DNA of 43,357 nt, from contig NZ_LT732526.1 of assembly GCF_900155545.1 (NCBI RefSeq), positions 1,500,573 to 1,543,929 on the forward strand, read 5' to 3'. The number at the start of each line of letters is the position of its first letter. Within the stretch, counting starts at the first letter, position 1. Below are positions 17,838 through 26,056 of the stretch, piece by piece. This stretch comes from Clostridium sp. Marseille-P2415 (GTDB lineage Bacteria > Bacillota > Clostridia > Lachnospirales > Lachnospiraceae). The notes beneath the pieces were generated by a model. The model did no database searches. It was not told the origin of the DNA and saw nothing but the letters and a program-made list of their open reading frames with translations. The position numbers were made by a program, and so were the translations under genes.

Positions 17838-17844
17838 TTTCCTC

Positions 17845-18867
17845 TTATGATAAGTTACCCATATTCTCAATCATTACTGCGTGGGCAATGCCGGGAATTG
17901 TCTCTCCTTCGTTGAAGCTGACCGTGGAAAGCAGCGCTCCGGTAGGCACAAACAGAACCCGTTTCCACGTACCATCCTGCACTTTAGGAAGAATATAGGA
18001 GCAAAGGGTAGAAGCCGCACAGCCGCAGCCGCTCCCTCCTGCATGGGTGTCCTGTGTATCTTTATCATATATCTCAATACCGCAATCGGTATGCAGTTTT
18101 TCTATATCGTGGCCCTTGTTCTTCATAAAATCCAACAGAATGCTGCGCCCGATCTGACCTAAATCTCCCGTAATAATTTTATCATAATACGATTCATCTA
18201 CCTGAAAATCATCAAAATTCTGCTGTATGGTATGAAAGGCCGCAGGAGCCATGGCAGCCCCCATATTCATGGAATCCTTAATGCCCATATCCACCATACG
18301 CCCGGTTGTGATTCCGGTAATGGCTGCAATTCCCTCTTTTTTAAATTTTGAAAGAATCACTGCGCCGCAGCCGGTAACCGTCCATGAGGCAGAAAACGGT
18401 CTCTGATTTCCATAGCTTAACGGGAAACGGAACTGTTTTTCCGCTGTCGCAAAATGGCTGGAGGACATGGCCATAACCTTATCCGCATATCCGCCGGCCA
18501 CTGTCATGGCTCCCAGATTAAGAGCTTCCCCCATGGTGGAACAGGCCCCGAAAAGGCCGAACAGAGGGATTTCCAAATCTACGGTTCCAAAGGAAGTGGC
18601 AATCAGCTGGCCAAGTAAATCACCTGCAAACAGGTAGCGGATATCCTTTTTCCGGATATCTCCCTTTTCTATAGCAAGGTCCGCAGTCTGCTTCTGCAGG
18701 GAACTTTCCGCCTTTTCCCATGTGTCAGCGCCGAACATGTCATCCTGCTCTACCACATCGAATAATTTCCCCAGGGGGCCTTCGCCTTCCTTTTTTCCGA
18801 CAATCGAAGCCATGCTTTCAATAATCGGAGGTTCTTCAAATTTAATACTAGCTTTTCCTATCTGCAT
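17845..18867 (-). CDS. spoVAD: Stage V sporulation protein AD
   Basis: A 340-residue protein with the thiolase-like fold of SpoVAD, which binds dipicolinate directly in Bacillus. It shows FGACSTMGEALNLGAM, where thiolases have their nucleophilic cysteine region, then MSSSHFATAEKQFRFP and a C-terminal AGGSGCGCAAS stretch. It lies 33 bases after spoVAC and is co-transcribed with it. Confidence 0.96.
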   Translation of the reverse strand: MQIGKASIKFEEPPIIESMASIVGKKEGEGPLGKLFDVVEQDDMFGADTWEKAESSLQKQTADLAIEKGDIRKKDIRYLFAGDLLGQLIATSFGTVDLEIPLFGLFGACSTMGEALNLGAMTVAGGYADKVMAMSSSHFATAEKQFRFPLSYGNQRPFSASWTVTGCGAVILSKFKKEGIAAITGITTGRMVDMGIKDSMNMGAAMAPAAFHTIQQNFDDFQVDESYYDKIITGDLGQIGRSILLDFMKNKGHDIEKLHTDCGIEIYDKDTQDTHAGGSGCGCAASTLCSYILPKVQDGTWKRVLFVPTGALLSTVSFNEGETIPGIAHAVMIENMGNLS

Positions 18868-18900
18868 TTTTTTCTCTCCATTTCTCTGACCGTTTCATTC

Positions 18901-19353
18901 CTACAGCATGCTGAAGGCCTTCATTACATAGACGATAAGTCCAAGGATCCAGGAGCTTAAAATCCCATATAGTATGACGGGACCGGCAATGGTAAAAATT
19001 TTACAGCCAACACCGAATACCTGACCCTCAGGCTTAAATTCCACCGCCGGTGCAACTACCGAATTGGCAAATCCCGTAATCGGTACCAAAGCGCCTGCTC
19101 CGCCGAATTTAGTGATTTTCGGATAGATGTTGAATCCGGTCAGGATCACACTGGCTGCGATTAAAATCAGAGTGGTCCAGGCAGAGGCCGTCTCTTTTTC
19201 CAGACCTGCATTCATGAGTAAGGTGGTAATGACCTGGCCGATGGTACAGATGGCTCCCCCCACCAGAAAAGCTTTTATGATTGCCGGCCATTTTTTATTT
19301 ACCGGAGTCACCTGTTTTACATAGGCTTCATATGCCTTTTTGTTTATCTCCAT
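18901..19353 (-). CDS. spoVAC: Stage V sporulation protein AC
   Basis: A 150-residue membrane protein with four to five predicted helices, related in sequence to SpoVAE (IIKAFLVGGAICTIGQ and GAGALVPITGFANSV). In Bacillus SpoVAC behaves as a mechanosensitive channel for dipicolinate release. A charged N-terminal tail of about 20 residues comes before the first helix. Confidence 0.95.
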   Translation of the reverse strand: MEINKKAYEAYVKQVTPVNKKWPAIIKAFLVGGAICTIGQVITTLLMNAGLEKETASAWTTLILIAASVILTGFNIYPKITKFGGAGALVPITGFANSVVAPAVEFKPEGQVFGVGCKIFTIAGPVILYGILSSWILGLIVYVMKAFSML

Positions 19354-19389
19354 TATTTTCCTCCATTCTGTATCCTTCTGTGCCTGCTT

Positions 19390-19815
19390 CTATTGCCCAA
19401 ATTTTTCCGCAAAAAATACCAGTGAGCCAATTAATTTTCCCAGTCCAAGGGAAAGGATTATATACTGCAGTCCGACCCCTAAGTTGATTCTGCGGCTGAT
19501 GACCGGCAGCGCTTTTAAGGTTTCTGCAAGTGACATGACAAGGCAGCCGACAAATATTCCCACCGCCAGCCCATAAATCCCCAGAAACACATTACCTCCA
19601 AATCCAAAAGGGAATTCATAAATATCCCCTAAATTACCAAGGACACCTCCGAGAATAATAAGCGTCTCATAGAGCATGATGTGTTTGTTTGTATGTGTTT
19701 TTCCAATGAGCCGGGGAAATACACCGATGATTACCAAAAAGGCAAAAACGCCGGCTGCTACAATGCCGCCAGCGCTGAGTCCGATAAAACAAAGAAATAC
19801 TTCTTTAAGAAACAT
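19390..19815 (-). CDS. spoVAB: Stage V sporulation protein AB
   Basis: A 141-residue protein with several hydrophobic helices, the length of Bacillus SpoVAB. The open frame reaches 19842, but ATG 19815 has an AAGGAG site 10 bases upstream and gives the usual protein beginning MFLKEVFLCFIGLSAGG. With this start it overlaps the end of spoVAA by 11 bases, which suggests translational coupling. The C-terminal part (LGVGLQYIILSLGLGKLIG) is a typical final helix. Confidence 0.9.
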   Translation of the reverse strand: MFLKEVFLCFIGLSAGGIVAAGVFAFLVIIGVFPRLIGKTHTNKHIMLYETLIILGGVLGNLGDIYEFPFGFGGNVFLGIYGLAVGIFVGCLVMSLAETLKALPVISRRINLGVGLQYIILSLGLGKLIGSLVFFAEKFGQ

Positions 19816-20431
19816 CAATATCCGACTCCTTTCTTCCATCATTCTGAATCAGGGTCTTGCTGATATTTTCTTCGTAAAGCCGCATTTCCACCTCCAGCGG
19901 CGTCGGATCGGTATTGATCTTGAACTTTGCGAAGTGATTAAAGAAACCGACAATTCCAAGAGCCAGTCCAACCGAATAGCTGACCTCTAAAATGGTAAAT
20001 CCGCTGGACTCCTGCCTCATGACGATCCGGTATATTTCCTTGAAAACGTCCGTTACACTTACGTCATTATTAAAGGTCATAATGGCAAAGGATGCGCCGC
20101 AGAAACAGATGATGCATATGAAAATGGTCTTTGTCCACTGCCAGATCCAGTTGGGTTTCCTGGACTTATGGTAGTCTATGATAAAATCCACTTCCCCCAC
20201 ATTATTGATTTGGAGGGTCGAATCCATTTCCATCAGTTTCTTTATCACATCGAGCGTGCTTTCCACATACCGTTTGGTACGGTCTGAATGTATGGTTTTA
20301 ATGCGCAGGGCTTTGCATTTATTCATAATGGCGGAATCGTCACAATAAACATCCGCCACATCCTTTAACTGGATGTCCTTATGATGAACCTCTGTAATCT
20401 GACTGATATTTAAATAAACGGTCTTGCTCAT
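19805..20431 (-). CDS. spoVAA: Stage V sporulation protein AA
   Basis: A 208-residue protein, close to Bacillus SpoVAA in length. The N-terminal half is soluble and opens with VYLNISQITEVHHKDIQLKDVADVYC, matching the SpoVAA domain; two membrane helices follow (about residues 95-117 and 148-170). ATG 20431 is chosen because the longer frame overlaps the preceding small ORF. Its ATG shares bases with the TGA of that ORF (ATGA), and a GGAG site lies 11 bases upstream. Confidence 0.93.
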   Translation of the reverse strand: MSKTVYLNISQITEVHHKDIQLKDVADVYCDDSAIMNKCKALRIKTIHSDRTKRYVESTLDVIKKLMEMDSTLQINNVGEVDFIIDYHKSRKPNWIWQWTKTIFICIICFCGASFAIMTFNNDVSVTDVFKEIYRIVMRQESSGFTILEVSYSVGLALGIVGFFNHFAKFKINTDPTPLEVEMRLYEENISKTLIQNDGRKESDIDVS

Positions 20432-20589
20432 GAAACCATCATCTCCAATCCTGGGATGGCCTCTACAAGAGTTCCTTCTTTTTCCATTCCATCCGGCATA
20501 ACGGCAATCATATACCAGATAGCAGCCGCAACTGCAATCAGGCATAAAACAAGGAGCGCCATTACAAGCTTATGTTTCATGGATTCCAT
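20428..20589 (-). CDS. 53-residue membrane ORF coupled to spoVAA
   Basis: An unrecognised small protein, MESMKHKLVMALLVLCLIAV at the start, with a single hydrophobic helix (about residues 8-31) and a short acidic tail ending EMMVS. It has an AAAGGA site about 10 bases before ATG 20589, and its TGA overlaps the spoVAA ATG by four bases. It is the first gene after a sigma-F/G-type promoter, so it should be expressed in the forespore with the SpoVA channel. It could be an accessory subunit or a coupling peptide for spoVAA translation. Confidence 0.75.
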   Translation of the reverse strand: MESMKHKLVMALLVLCLIAVAAAIWYMIAVMPDGMEKEGTLVEAIPGLEMMVS

Positions 20590-20624
20590 ACGTGCTCACA
20601 TCCTTTTCTCTGGTTTTTCATTGC

Positions 20625-20653
20625 TAGTATGAGCCGTATGAAATTTTTTATTC
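20625..20653 (-). promoter_or_regulatory. Forespore (sigma-F/sigma-G) promoter for the spoVA operon
   Basis: On the minus strand, GAATA (20649-20653), a 17-base spacer and CATACTA (20625-20631). This matches the GHATR and CATWMTA boxes of sigma-G/sigma-F promoters. It overlaps the sigF stop codon, which would let the forespore sigma factors drive spoVA separately from the spoIIA transcript. Confidence 0.7.
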
Positions 20654-21375
20654 TATAATTTTTCGCGCATTTGTTTTAAAATCTTTTTTTCCAGTCTGGA
20701 TACCTGAACCTGGGATATTCCAAGCTTTGCTGCAATCTGGCTCTGGGTCTCGTTATAATAATAACGCCGTATGATGATTTCCCGGTCCTTGTCGGAAAGA
20801 GCGGTTAACAAATCGCGAAGCACCATTCGGTTAAGAAGCTCTTCCTGGGCGGAGCTTTCTTCTTCGATCTTATCGATGAGTAAAATACTGTTTTCGTCAT
20901 TTTTATTAACAGACCGGTATAAGGATTCCACCTCCGCTCCCGCTTCAATGGAAGCGGCCACTTCTTCTTTACTGGCCCCGATTTCTCCTGCAATTTCTTC
21001 CACGGTGGGCTCTCTCCCCAGGCGGTACACCAGCTCTTCCCGGACATTTTTTACCTTTAAGCCCATTTCCTTAATGGAACGGCTGACCTTGATCATCCCG
21101 TCATCTCTTAAAAAACGCTTGATTTCTCCGGTTATCATGGGCACCGCATAAGTGGAAAATTTCACTTCATAAGACAGATCGAATTTGTCAATGGCTTTCA
21201 TCAGGCCAATGCTTCCGATTTGAAATAAATCCTCCGGCTCATAGCCACGCCCCGTAAATCTGCGGACAATGCTCCAGATCAACCCGAAATTGTCGGTTAC
21301 AAGCTGGTCCCTTGCCGCTTTATCTCCTTCGTGAGCCATCTCTATCAATCTCATGGTCTCATCCATAAGGCTCAC
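20653..21375 (-). CDS. sigF: RNA polymerase sigma-F factor
   Basis: A 240-residue sporulation sigma factor. Region 2 (PEDLFQIGSIGLMKAIDKFD, then KFSTYAVPMITGEIKRFLRDDG) and region 4 (ETQSQIAAKLGISQVQVSRLEKKIL) are clear. It is the first forespore-specific sigma, held inactive by SpoIIAB. Its GTG start overlaps the SpoIIAB stop as GTGA; an ATG three codons later is an alternative. It is followed immediately by the spoVA operon. Confidence 0.97.
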   Translation of the reverse strand: MSLMDETMRLIEMAHEGDKAARDQLVTDNFGLIWSIVRRFTGRGYEPEDLFQIGSIGLMKAIDKFDLSYEVKFSTYAVPMITGEIKRFLRDDGMIKVSRSIKEMGLKVKNVREELVYRLGREPTVEEIAGEIGASKEEVAASIEAGAEVESLYRSVNKNDENSILLIDKIEEESSAQEELLNRMVLRDLLTALSDKDREIIIRRYYYNETQSQIAAKLGISQVQVSRLEKKILKQMREKL

Positions 21376-21806
21376 CCGCTAATCTTCTTTTTCATGGTCA
21401 CGGCAGTTCCCTCTCCCGGCGATGACTTAACTTCCACCTGGTCCATAAACGCTTCCATAAAGGAAAAGCCCATACCTGACCGCTCTCCATCCGGGTCCGT
21501 GGTGAACATCGGTTCCATAGCCTGTTTGATATCGGGTATACCGATACCCGTATCCCGGATGGTTACGGTGATCTCCTGTCCGTTTACCCCCACTTCCAGG
21601 TAAATGATCCCTCCATTCCCCTGATATCCGTGGATGACCGCATTGGTGACAGCCTCCGACACGGCTGTTTTTACATCATCCACCTCCTCCAGAGTGGGAT
21701 TTAACCTTGCCATAAAAACAGCCACTGCCACTCTGGCAAACTCCTCATTCTTTGACAGGGCCTCCAATTCCATTTTCAGAATTTCTGGTTTATTCTGTTC
21801 TGACAT
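21372..21806 (-). CDS. spoIIAB: Anti-sigma-F factor and protein kinase SpoIIAB
   Basis: A 144-residue GHKL-fold kinase that binds and inhibits sigma-F and phosphorylates SpoIIAA. The N-box (EAVTNAVIHGY), the G1 box (DTGIGIPD) and the G2-type GERSGMGFSFM are present. ATG 21806 is chosen because a GAGGAGG site lies just ahead; the longer frame to 21848 runs back into spoIIAA. The gene is coupled to sigF by a 4-base overlap. Confidence 0.97.
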   Translation of the reverse strand: MSEQNKPEILKMELEALSKNEEFARVAVAVFMARLNPTLEEVDDVKTAVSEAVTNAVIHGYQGNGGIIYLEVGVNGQEITVTIRDTGIGIPDIKQAMEPMFTTDPDGERSGMGFSFMEAFMDQVEVKSSPGEGTAVTMKKKISG

Positions 21807-21816
21807 ACGTTCCTCC

Positions 21817-22158
21817 TCAACCTGTGACTGCTGCTTCCTTAGAGTCATATAATTTCATTAATTTTAAAATGCCTCCTATTTTAAGAATGCGGAGAGCCTG
21901 GGTGCCTGCGCCGTAAATGGCTACGCTTCCTCCGCTTAAAGCCATCTGCTTATACCGGTTCAGCAAAATGCCGATCCCCGAAGAATCCATAAACCTGGTT
22001 TTTGAAAAATCAAAAATGATGCGTTTGATATAATTCTCGGAAAGGATTAAATCCGTTTCGTATTTTAGCCCTGCGCAGTTATGATGGTCCAGCTCCTCCG
22101 GCAGATGGACGATCAGCGACTGTCCCTCTGCCTCATATGTAAAGTGTGGTTGATTCAT
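21817..22158 (-). CDS. spoIIAA: Anti-anti-sigma factor SpoIIAA
   Basis: A 113-residue STAS-domain protein that, when dephosphorylated, releases sigma-F from SpoIIAB. The conserved phosphorylation site is in FMDSSGIGILLNRY (Ser59/Ser60 from this start). ATG 22158 is favoured over a TTG two codons upstream because GGAGGAG is better spaced for it. It is the first gene of the spoIIA operon; I did not find a convincing sigma-H promoter upstream. Confidence 0.96.
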   Translation of the reverse strand: MNQPHFTYEAEGQSLIVHLPEELDHHNCAGLKYETDLILSENYIKRIIFDFSKTRFMDSSGIGILLNRYKQMALSGGSVAIYGAGTQALRILKIGGILKLMKLYDSKEAAVTG

Positions 22159-22242
22159 ATGCAATACTCCTCCATTCCTTATTGTCTGTCACGCTGTCCA
22201 AAGAATAGCGGTTTGATTCACAGGACCCGGTCCGTGTAAACG

Positions 22243-22285
22243 AAAAAAGACACCACAAAAAAGATTCCTCTTCCGTCGTGTCTTT
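22243..22285 (-). terminator. Terminator after the TPR protein gene
   Basis: An 8-bp stem (22246-22253 with 22278-22285), followed on the minus strand by TTTTTT. It separates the TPR gene from the spoIIA operon. Confidence 0.65.
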
Positions 22286-22300
22286 CTTCGTTCTCTGCCT

Positions 22301-23617
22301 TTAAAATCCCCGTTCTGTTTTTGCCTTGGCAGATAACCCTTCATCCTTACTGTTATTTATGATATCGGAGAACAGCCCATTGGCCTGTTCCTTCTCTCCC
22401 ATTCCTTTGTAAATGACAGCTGTCTTGAACTTTGCCTGCCAGCTGTTTGGTTTTAAATCAATGCATTTCAAGTAATTGGCAAGAGCTGTCTGTGTGTCTC
22501 CCGCTTCCACTGCCTTATCTCCAAGGCTTTCTAAAATCGGACAGCCCTTCTCCACCATATCTTTTCTTATCTCACCGATTACTGCCTGAACATCCTCAGA
22601 GGTGATGAGATCCGGATTTAAACCGGCGTAAATACGGACTGCAGATGGAAAGTCATTTTTCTTATACGCCTGAAGAATTCCGATCACGGCCTGATATTGA
22701 GCCAAAATACTGTCGGCATTATTGGTCAGAGAGGCCAGGGAGGCTTCCGCCGTCTTCTTTTCCGCTTCCATGGATTCCAGCTGCTTTGTCAGGCTGTCAG
22801 CCTTCTGGTTGGCCTGGCTCAGCTGTTCGCTGTACTTTTTCATCTCCTGGTTATGATTTGCATTGACCGATTTTGTGTTGGCGGGCATGACCAGGAAAAA
22901 AATGACCGCAGCCCCGAGTAAAAGCCCTGCAAGTATGTTCCCAACTGCCTGGTCTTTTGTGTTCTCCCTGTAGCTTGGCGGAATGATAACATCATCATCC
23001 TCCATCTGCCTGTGGGACAGTACATTTTTTAACTTTCTTTTTTCCGGTTCCCTCTCGCTTTTCGGACTGCCTCCGGCATCCTGAACCAAAGACTTGTACC
23101 AGAGAGCCTTCGGATGATTTCGGTCAATCTGGAGTACTTTGTAAACAGCTTTTCCGGCTTTCTGGTAATCCTCTCTGGCGATACAAAGGAGTGTGAACAA
23201 AAGCTGGGCCTTCACATAGTTTGGCTTACTTTCCACAACCTTGTTAAGCTGAAGGATTGCCAGGTCTTCACTCCCGTTCTGAGCATAAACCAACGCCTGA
23301 TTGAATCTGCGCACCACACGGCGTTCTGTCTCCATGGCGCCTTTTTTTCTCTGTATCTCACCGAGATAATGATCCGCCCTGTTTTCTTCCGGCTGTAAGT
23401 TCATGCTGATGACCCACTGGACAAGGGCATCGCCCACCTCTCCTGCCTCGTAATAAATAAGCCCCAAAAGATTTCTGGCGTCCGTCATATACTTATTGAA
23501 ATGAAGGCTTTTTTTCAGGCATTCTGCCGCCCCTGATAAATCCCGGAGCTTTGCCCGTTCTAAGCCCATGTTATAATAACTGTTTGCGATTACGCGGGTT
23601 TTTCTCTCATAATCCAT
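22301..23617 (-). CDS. TPR-repeat membrane protein
   Basis: A 438-residue protein of unknown function. Tetratricopeptide repeats fill the first 180 residues (for example YYNMGLERAKLRDLSGAAECLKKSL), then a charged linker and one membrane helix (about 226-246). A coiled coil (about 255-300) and a second TPR block (about 305-430, TALANYLKCIDLKPNSWQAKFKTAVIYKGMG) follow. This puts one TPR block on each side of the membrane, suggesting a scaffold. It starts 12 bases after a 46-codon ORF and is in the folC transcript. Confidence 0.85.
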   Translation of the reverse strand: MDYERKTRVIANSYYNMGLERAKLRDLSGAAECLKKSLHFNKYMTDARNLLGLIYYEAGEVGDALVQWVISMNLQPEENRADHYLGEIQRKKGAMETERRVVRRFNQALVYAQNGSEDLAILQLNKVVESKPNYVKAQLLFTLLCIAREDYQKAGKAVYKVLQIDRNHPKALWYKSLVQDAGGSPKSEREPEKRKLKNVLSHRQMEDDDVIIPPSYRENTKDQAVGNILAGLLLGAAVIFFLVMPANTKSVNANHNQEMKKYSEQLSQANQKADSLTKQLESMEAEKKTAEASLASLTNNADSILAQYQAVIGILQAYKKNDFPSAVRIYAGLNPDLITSEDVQAVIGEIRKDMVEKGCPILESLGDKAVEAGDTQTALANYLKCIDLKPNSWQAKFKTAVIYKGMGEKEQANGLFSDIINNSKDEGLSAKAKTERGF

Positions 23618-23628
23618 ACTTTAACCGC

Positions 23629-23769
23629 CTATTCCTTGCTGACTTCTTTTATGAGATCCATCATCAGGTCATTCATATCCGTCAGATCGCTTCTCACAAT
23701 GGCATCCTCAATGGCATCAACCTCCAGGCTCGGCCTGTAATCGTTAATCTCAGCTTCAAAATCAATCAT
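23629..23769 (-). CDS. 46-residue acidic ORF between folC and the TPR gene
   Basis: A short ORF of unknown function, opening MIDFEAEINDYRPSLEVDAI and ending in a helix with MMDLIKEVSKE. It is acidic and lacks membrane segments. A GGAGG site lies 7-8 bases before ATG 23769, its start overlaps the folC stop by eight bases, and the TPR gene follows after 11 bases. This tight packing supports a real, translationally coupled gene. Confidence 0.7.
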   Translation of the reverse strand: MIDFEAEINDYRPSLEVDAIEDAIVRSDLTDMNDLMMDLIKEVSKE

Positions 23770-25123
23770 ATCCGTTCCTCCTTAAAACCGTTTTTATCTC
23801 GCCCATCAGGTAAAGGGAACCTACGCAAAACAACAGATGTTCTTCATCCTTTTTTTGCAGCATGTACAAAACAGCCTCCTCTACCGACTGAAATTCATTT
23901 AAACCACAGCCGCAGACATTCTGAAACTCCTTAAGAAGAATCTCTGTATTAAGTCCTCTTTCTGAATCAATATGAGCTACCGCCACCTGGTCCAGAGGCA
24001 ATGCTGCGGCGATTTTTTTTATCATCTTATCATGGTCCTTCCCGGACACTGCGGAAAACAGCAGATAAGCCCGTCTCTTCCTGTCCCTGCACAACCCGGC
24101 TGCCGCCTTTACAAAAGCCTCGATCCCTCCCGGATTATGGGCTCCGTCAAGAAATACTCCCGGCAGTGCTTCTTCCATTCTGGCAGGCCAGCGCATGTGA
24201 AGGAAACCCTCTTTCATCTGTTCTGCTCCAATGAAAAGCTTCAAAACTCTATGTAACCCTGCTGCCTCCAGGGTCCGAAACGCAAGAAGAGCATTCATTA
24301 CCTGGTATTCGGCTGCCGACGGGACCGTAACTTCAAGAAAACTTCCCTTTGTACTGTAAAATCTGGCTTCATAGCCCTTATCTCCGTATCCGGTTATCTC
24401 ATAGCCCTGCCTGTCCACTTCATAGAAAGGAGCGCAAAGCTCCTTTGCCCTGTTACGAATGACTTCAGAGGCCTCCTGGTCATTTCCGTCAAAAACAACC
24501 GGCACACCTTTTTTTATAATTCCAGCCTTTTCGGATGCAATTCTTTCAATGGTATCCCCCAGATATTCCGTATGATCCAGACTGATGGAGGTAATTACCG
24601 ATACCAGCGGATGCCTTATGACATTAGTCGTATCAAGCCGCCCTCCCAGACCGGTCTCCAGAATCACAAAATCCATTCCTGCTTTATGAAACAGATCCAT
24701 TGCCATATAAAACAGAAATTCAAAATAGGATGGATGGCAGAAGCCTTTCTCCGCCATCCTGGCAGAAAGCGCTCTGACGGCTTGGCAGCTTTCTTCAAAA
24801 GCGGCCTCCGGTACCATCTCTCCGTTGATACAGAAACGCTCTCTCGTTTCTGTCAGATGAGGTGAGGTAAACGTCCCCACCCGGCAGCCGGCCTCAGTCA
24901 AGACAGACTGGAGAAATGCACATACGGATCCTTTTCCGTTGGTCCCTGCCACATGAAAAATCTTCATCTTTTCATCCGGTTCCCCCATCTCACAAAGGAA
25001 CTTCCGGATATCTTCCAGCGAGTTTTTCTTTCTGGCCCACATGGGAATCCGGTCCAGATACTCTTCTGCCGTTTCGTCAACTTTCATCGTAAGCGTACCA
25101 ACTTCCATATTTATATTTAACAT
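23762..25123 (-). CDS. folC: Folylpolyglutamate synthase / dihydrofolate synthase
   Basis: A 453-residue Mur-ligase-family enzyme adding glutamate to folates. The P-loop GTNGKGS is at residues 60-66, then FTSPHLTETRERF, ETGLGGRLDTTN and SISLDHTEYLG, with the C-terminal LDGAHNPGG motif. The N-terminus is uncertain: ATG 25123 has a weak ribosome site, and ATG 25087 (MKVDETAEEYLDRI) fits the usual family start better. It heads a minus-strand transcript with the 46-codon ORF and the TPR gene. Confidence 0.95.
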   Translation of the reverse strand: MLNINMEVGTLTMKVDETAEEYLDRIPMWARKKNSLEDIRKFLCEMGEPDEKMKIFHVAGTNGKGSVCAFLQSVLTEAGCRVGTFTSPHLTETRERFCINGEMVPEAAFEESCQAVRALSARMAEKGFCHPSYFEFLFYMAMDLFHKAGMDFVILETGLGGRLDTTNVIRHPLVSVITSISLDHTEYLGDTIERIASEKAGIIKKGVPVVFDGNDQEASEVIRNRAKELCAPFYEVDRQGYEITGYGDKGYEARFYSTKGSFLEVTVPSAAEYQVMNALLAFRTLEAAGLHRVLKLFIGAEQMKEGFLHMRWPARMEEALPGVFLDGAHNPGGIEAFVKAAAGLCRDRKRRAYLLFSAVSGKDHDKMIKKIAAALPLDQVAVAHIDSERGLNTEILLKEFQNVCGCGLNEFQSVEEAVLYMLQKKDEEHLLFCVGSLYLMGEIKTVLRRNGYD

Positions 25124-25329
25124 GATTTTCTTTCATAAGGCAAGCAAAAACCGGCTTAAATTCAGAAAATCAGCCGTTCAATGAGCCCAGGGCTTATCGA
25201 ACTTCCTCAATTTATTATAATATAAGTCCGTCAATATGCAACCCATTTCTTTCGCAAAAAGCCCTTTATTTCTACAAGACCTCTCGAAATACAGCTTTTT
25301 TAATAGAAACAGAAAAAGAGAGCACAGCC

Positions 25330-25357
25330 CTCTGGAACACCATAATGCATTCCAGAG
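25330..25357 (-). terminator. Probable terminator after ridA
   Basis: A perfect 8-bp stem (25330-25337 with 25350-25357) with a 12-base loop. A T-rich stretch (CTCTTTTTC) follows on the minus strand, a little distant from the stem. Confidence 0.5.
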
Positions 25358-25413
25358 CGCCATACTCCCTGCTTTTGTTCCCCTAAAAAACAAATGCACA
25401 GAGACTATTTCGA

Positions 25414-25797
25414 TTATTCGCCGCAATAAGCGATAGCTTCGATCTCAACCAGCGCATCCTTTGGCAGTGCCGCTACTTCAAAAGCAGCTCTTGCCGGACA
25501 TGCGCCTTCAAAAAAAGTTGCATAAACCTCGTTCATTGCTCCAAAATCACTGATATTCTTTAATAAAACGGTCGTTTTCACCACGTTAGCCATGGATAAG
25601 CCGCCGCTTTCCAGAATCGACTTGATATTTGTCAGGGACTGTCTTGTCTGAGCCGCGATATCTTCACCGGCAAACGCGCCGGTAGCCGGGTCAATGGGAA
25701 GCTGTCCTGATACAAATACATAATCGCCTCCGCGGATGCCCTGAGAATACGGGCCGATCGCTGCCGGCGCTTTTTCTGTAGCCAATACTTTTTTCAT
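25414..25797 (-). CDS. ridA: RidA family enamine/imine deaminase
   Basis: A 127-residue RidA/YjgF protein that hydrolyses reactive enamines and imines such as 2-aminoacrylate. Typical motifs are [21 protein letters not shown] and the C-terminal [24 protein letters not shown] with the substrate-binding arginine. ATG 25797 is chosen for its AAAGGAG site; the open frame to 25875 runs through a hairpin leader. It stands alone, with the paired-hairpin motif also found before spoVAE in its 5-prime region. Confidence 0.95.
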   Translation of the reverse strand: MKKVLATEKAPAAIGPYSQGIRGGDYVFVSGQLPIDPATGAFAGEDIAAQTRQSLTNIKSILESGGLSMANVVKTTVLLKNISDFGAMNEVYATFFEGACPARAAFEVAALPKDALVEIEAIAYCGE

Positions 25798-25823
25798 AAT
25801 TATGTATCTCCTTTCATCTTTCC

Positions 25824-25861
25824 TGCCCACGTTTTCTGGGCATAGAGGTATACCCGTGGGT
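25824..25861 (-). repeat. Paired hairpins in the ridA leader (copy 2 of a repeated motif)
   Basis: TGCCCA (25824-25829) and TGGGCA (25837-25842) form a stem with a 7-base loop, beside a shorter ACCC/GGGT stem (25852-25861). Stem sequence, loop length, strand and distance to the ribosome site (about 20 bases) match copy 1 before spoVAE. Confidence 0.5.
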
Positions 25862-25969
25862 GTTTCGTTCATCACTCTGATAGTTCTAGATTAGCACACA
25901 TTCTATAAATGTCAAGAAACTTTTTCAGGTATTCTCAAAAAAATTTAGTCTATTAAAAGCTTTTCCCCC

Positions 25970-25998
25970 TTGTCATCTGGTATTGAATACTATATAAT
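25970..25998 (+). promoter_or_regulatory. Promoter of the DUF1836 gene
   Basis: TTGTCA (25970-25975), a 17-base spacer and a perfect TATAAT (25993-25998). Confidence 0.75.
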
Positions 25999-26056
25999 AT
26001 GATTAAGGGGTTTATCCCTTGTGTGCGGCTGCGCGCCACACAGAACGGAGGAACGT

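Noticed and set aside
22165-22242. Possible sigma-H promoter before spoIIAA
   Set aside because: No pair of -35 and -10 boxes with acceptable spacing could be found by eye.
25178-25426. 82-codon minus-strand ORF after ridA
   Set aside because: It overlaps the ridA end and a terminator-like hairpin, with no ribosome site or family features.
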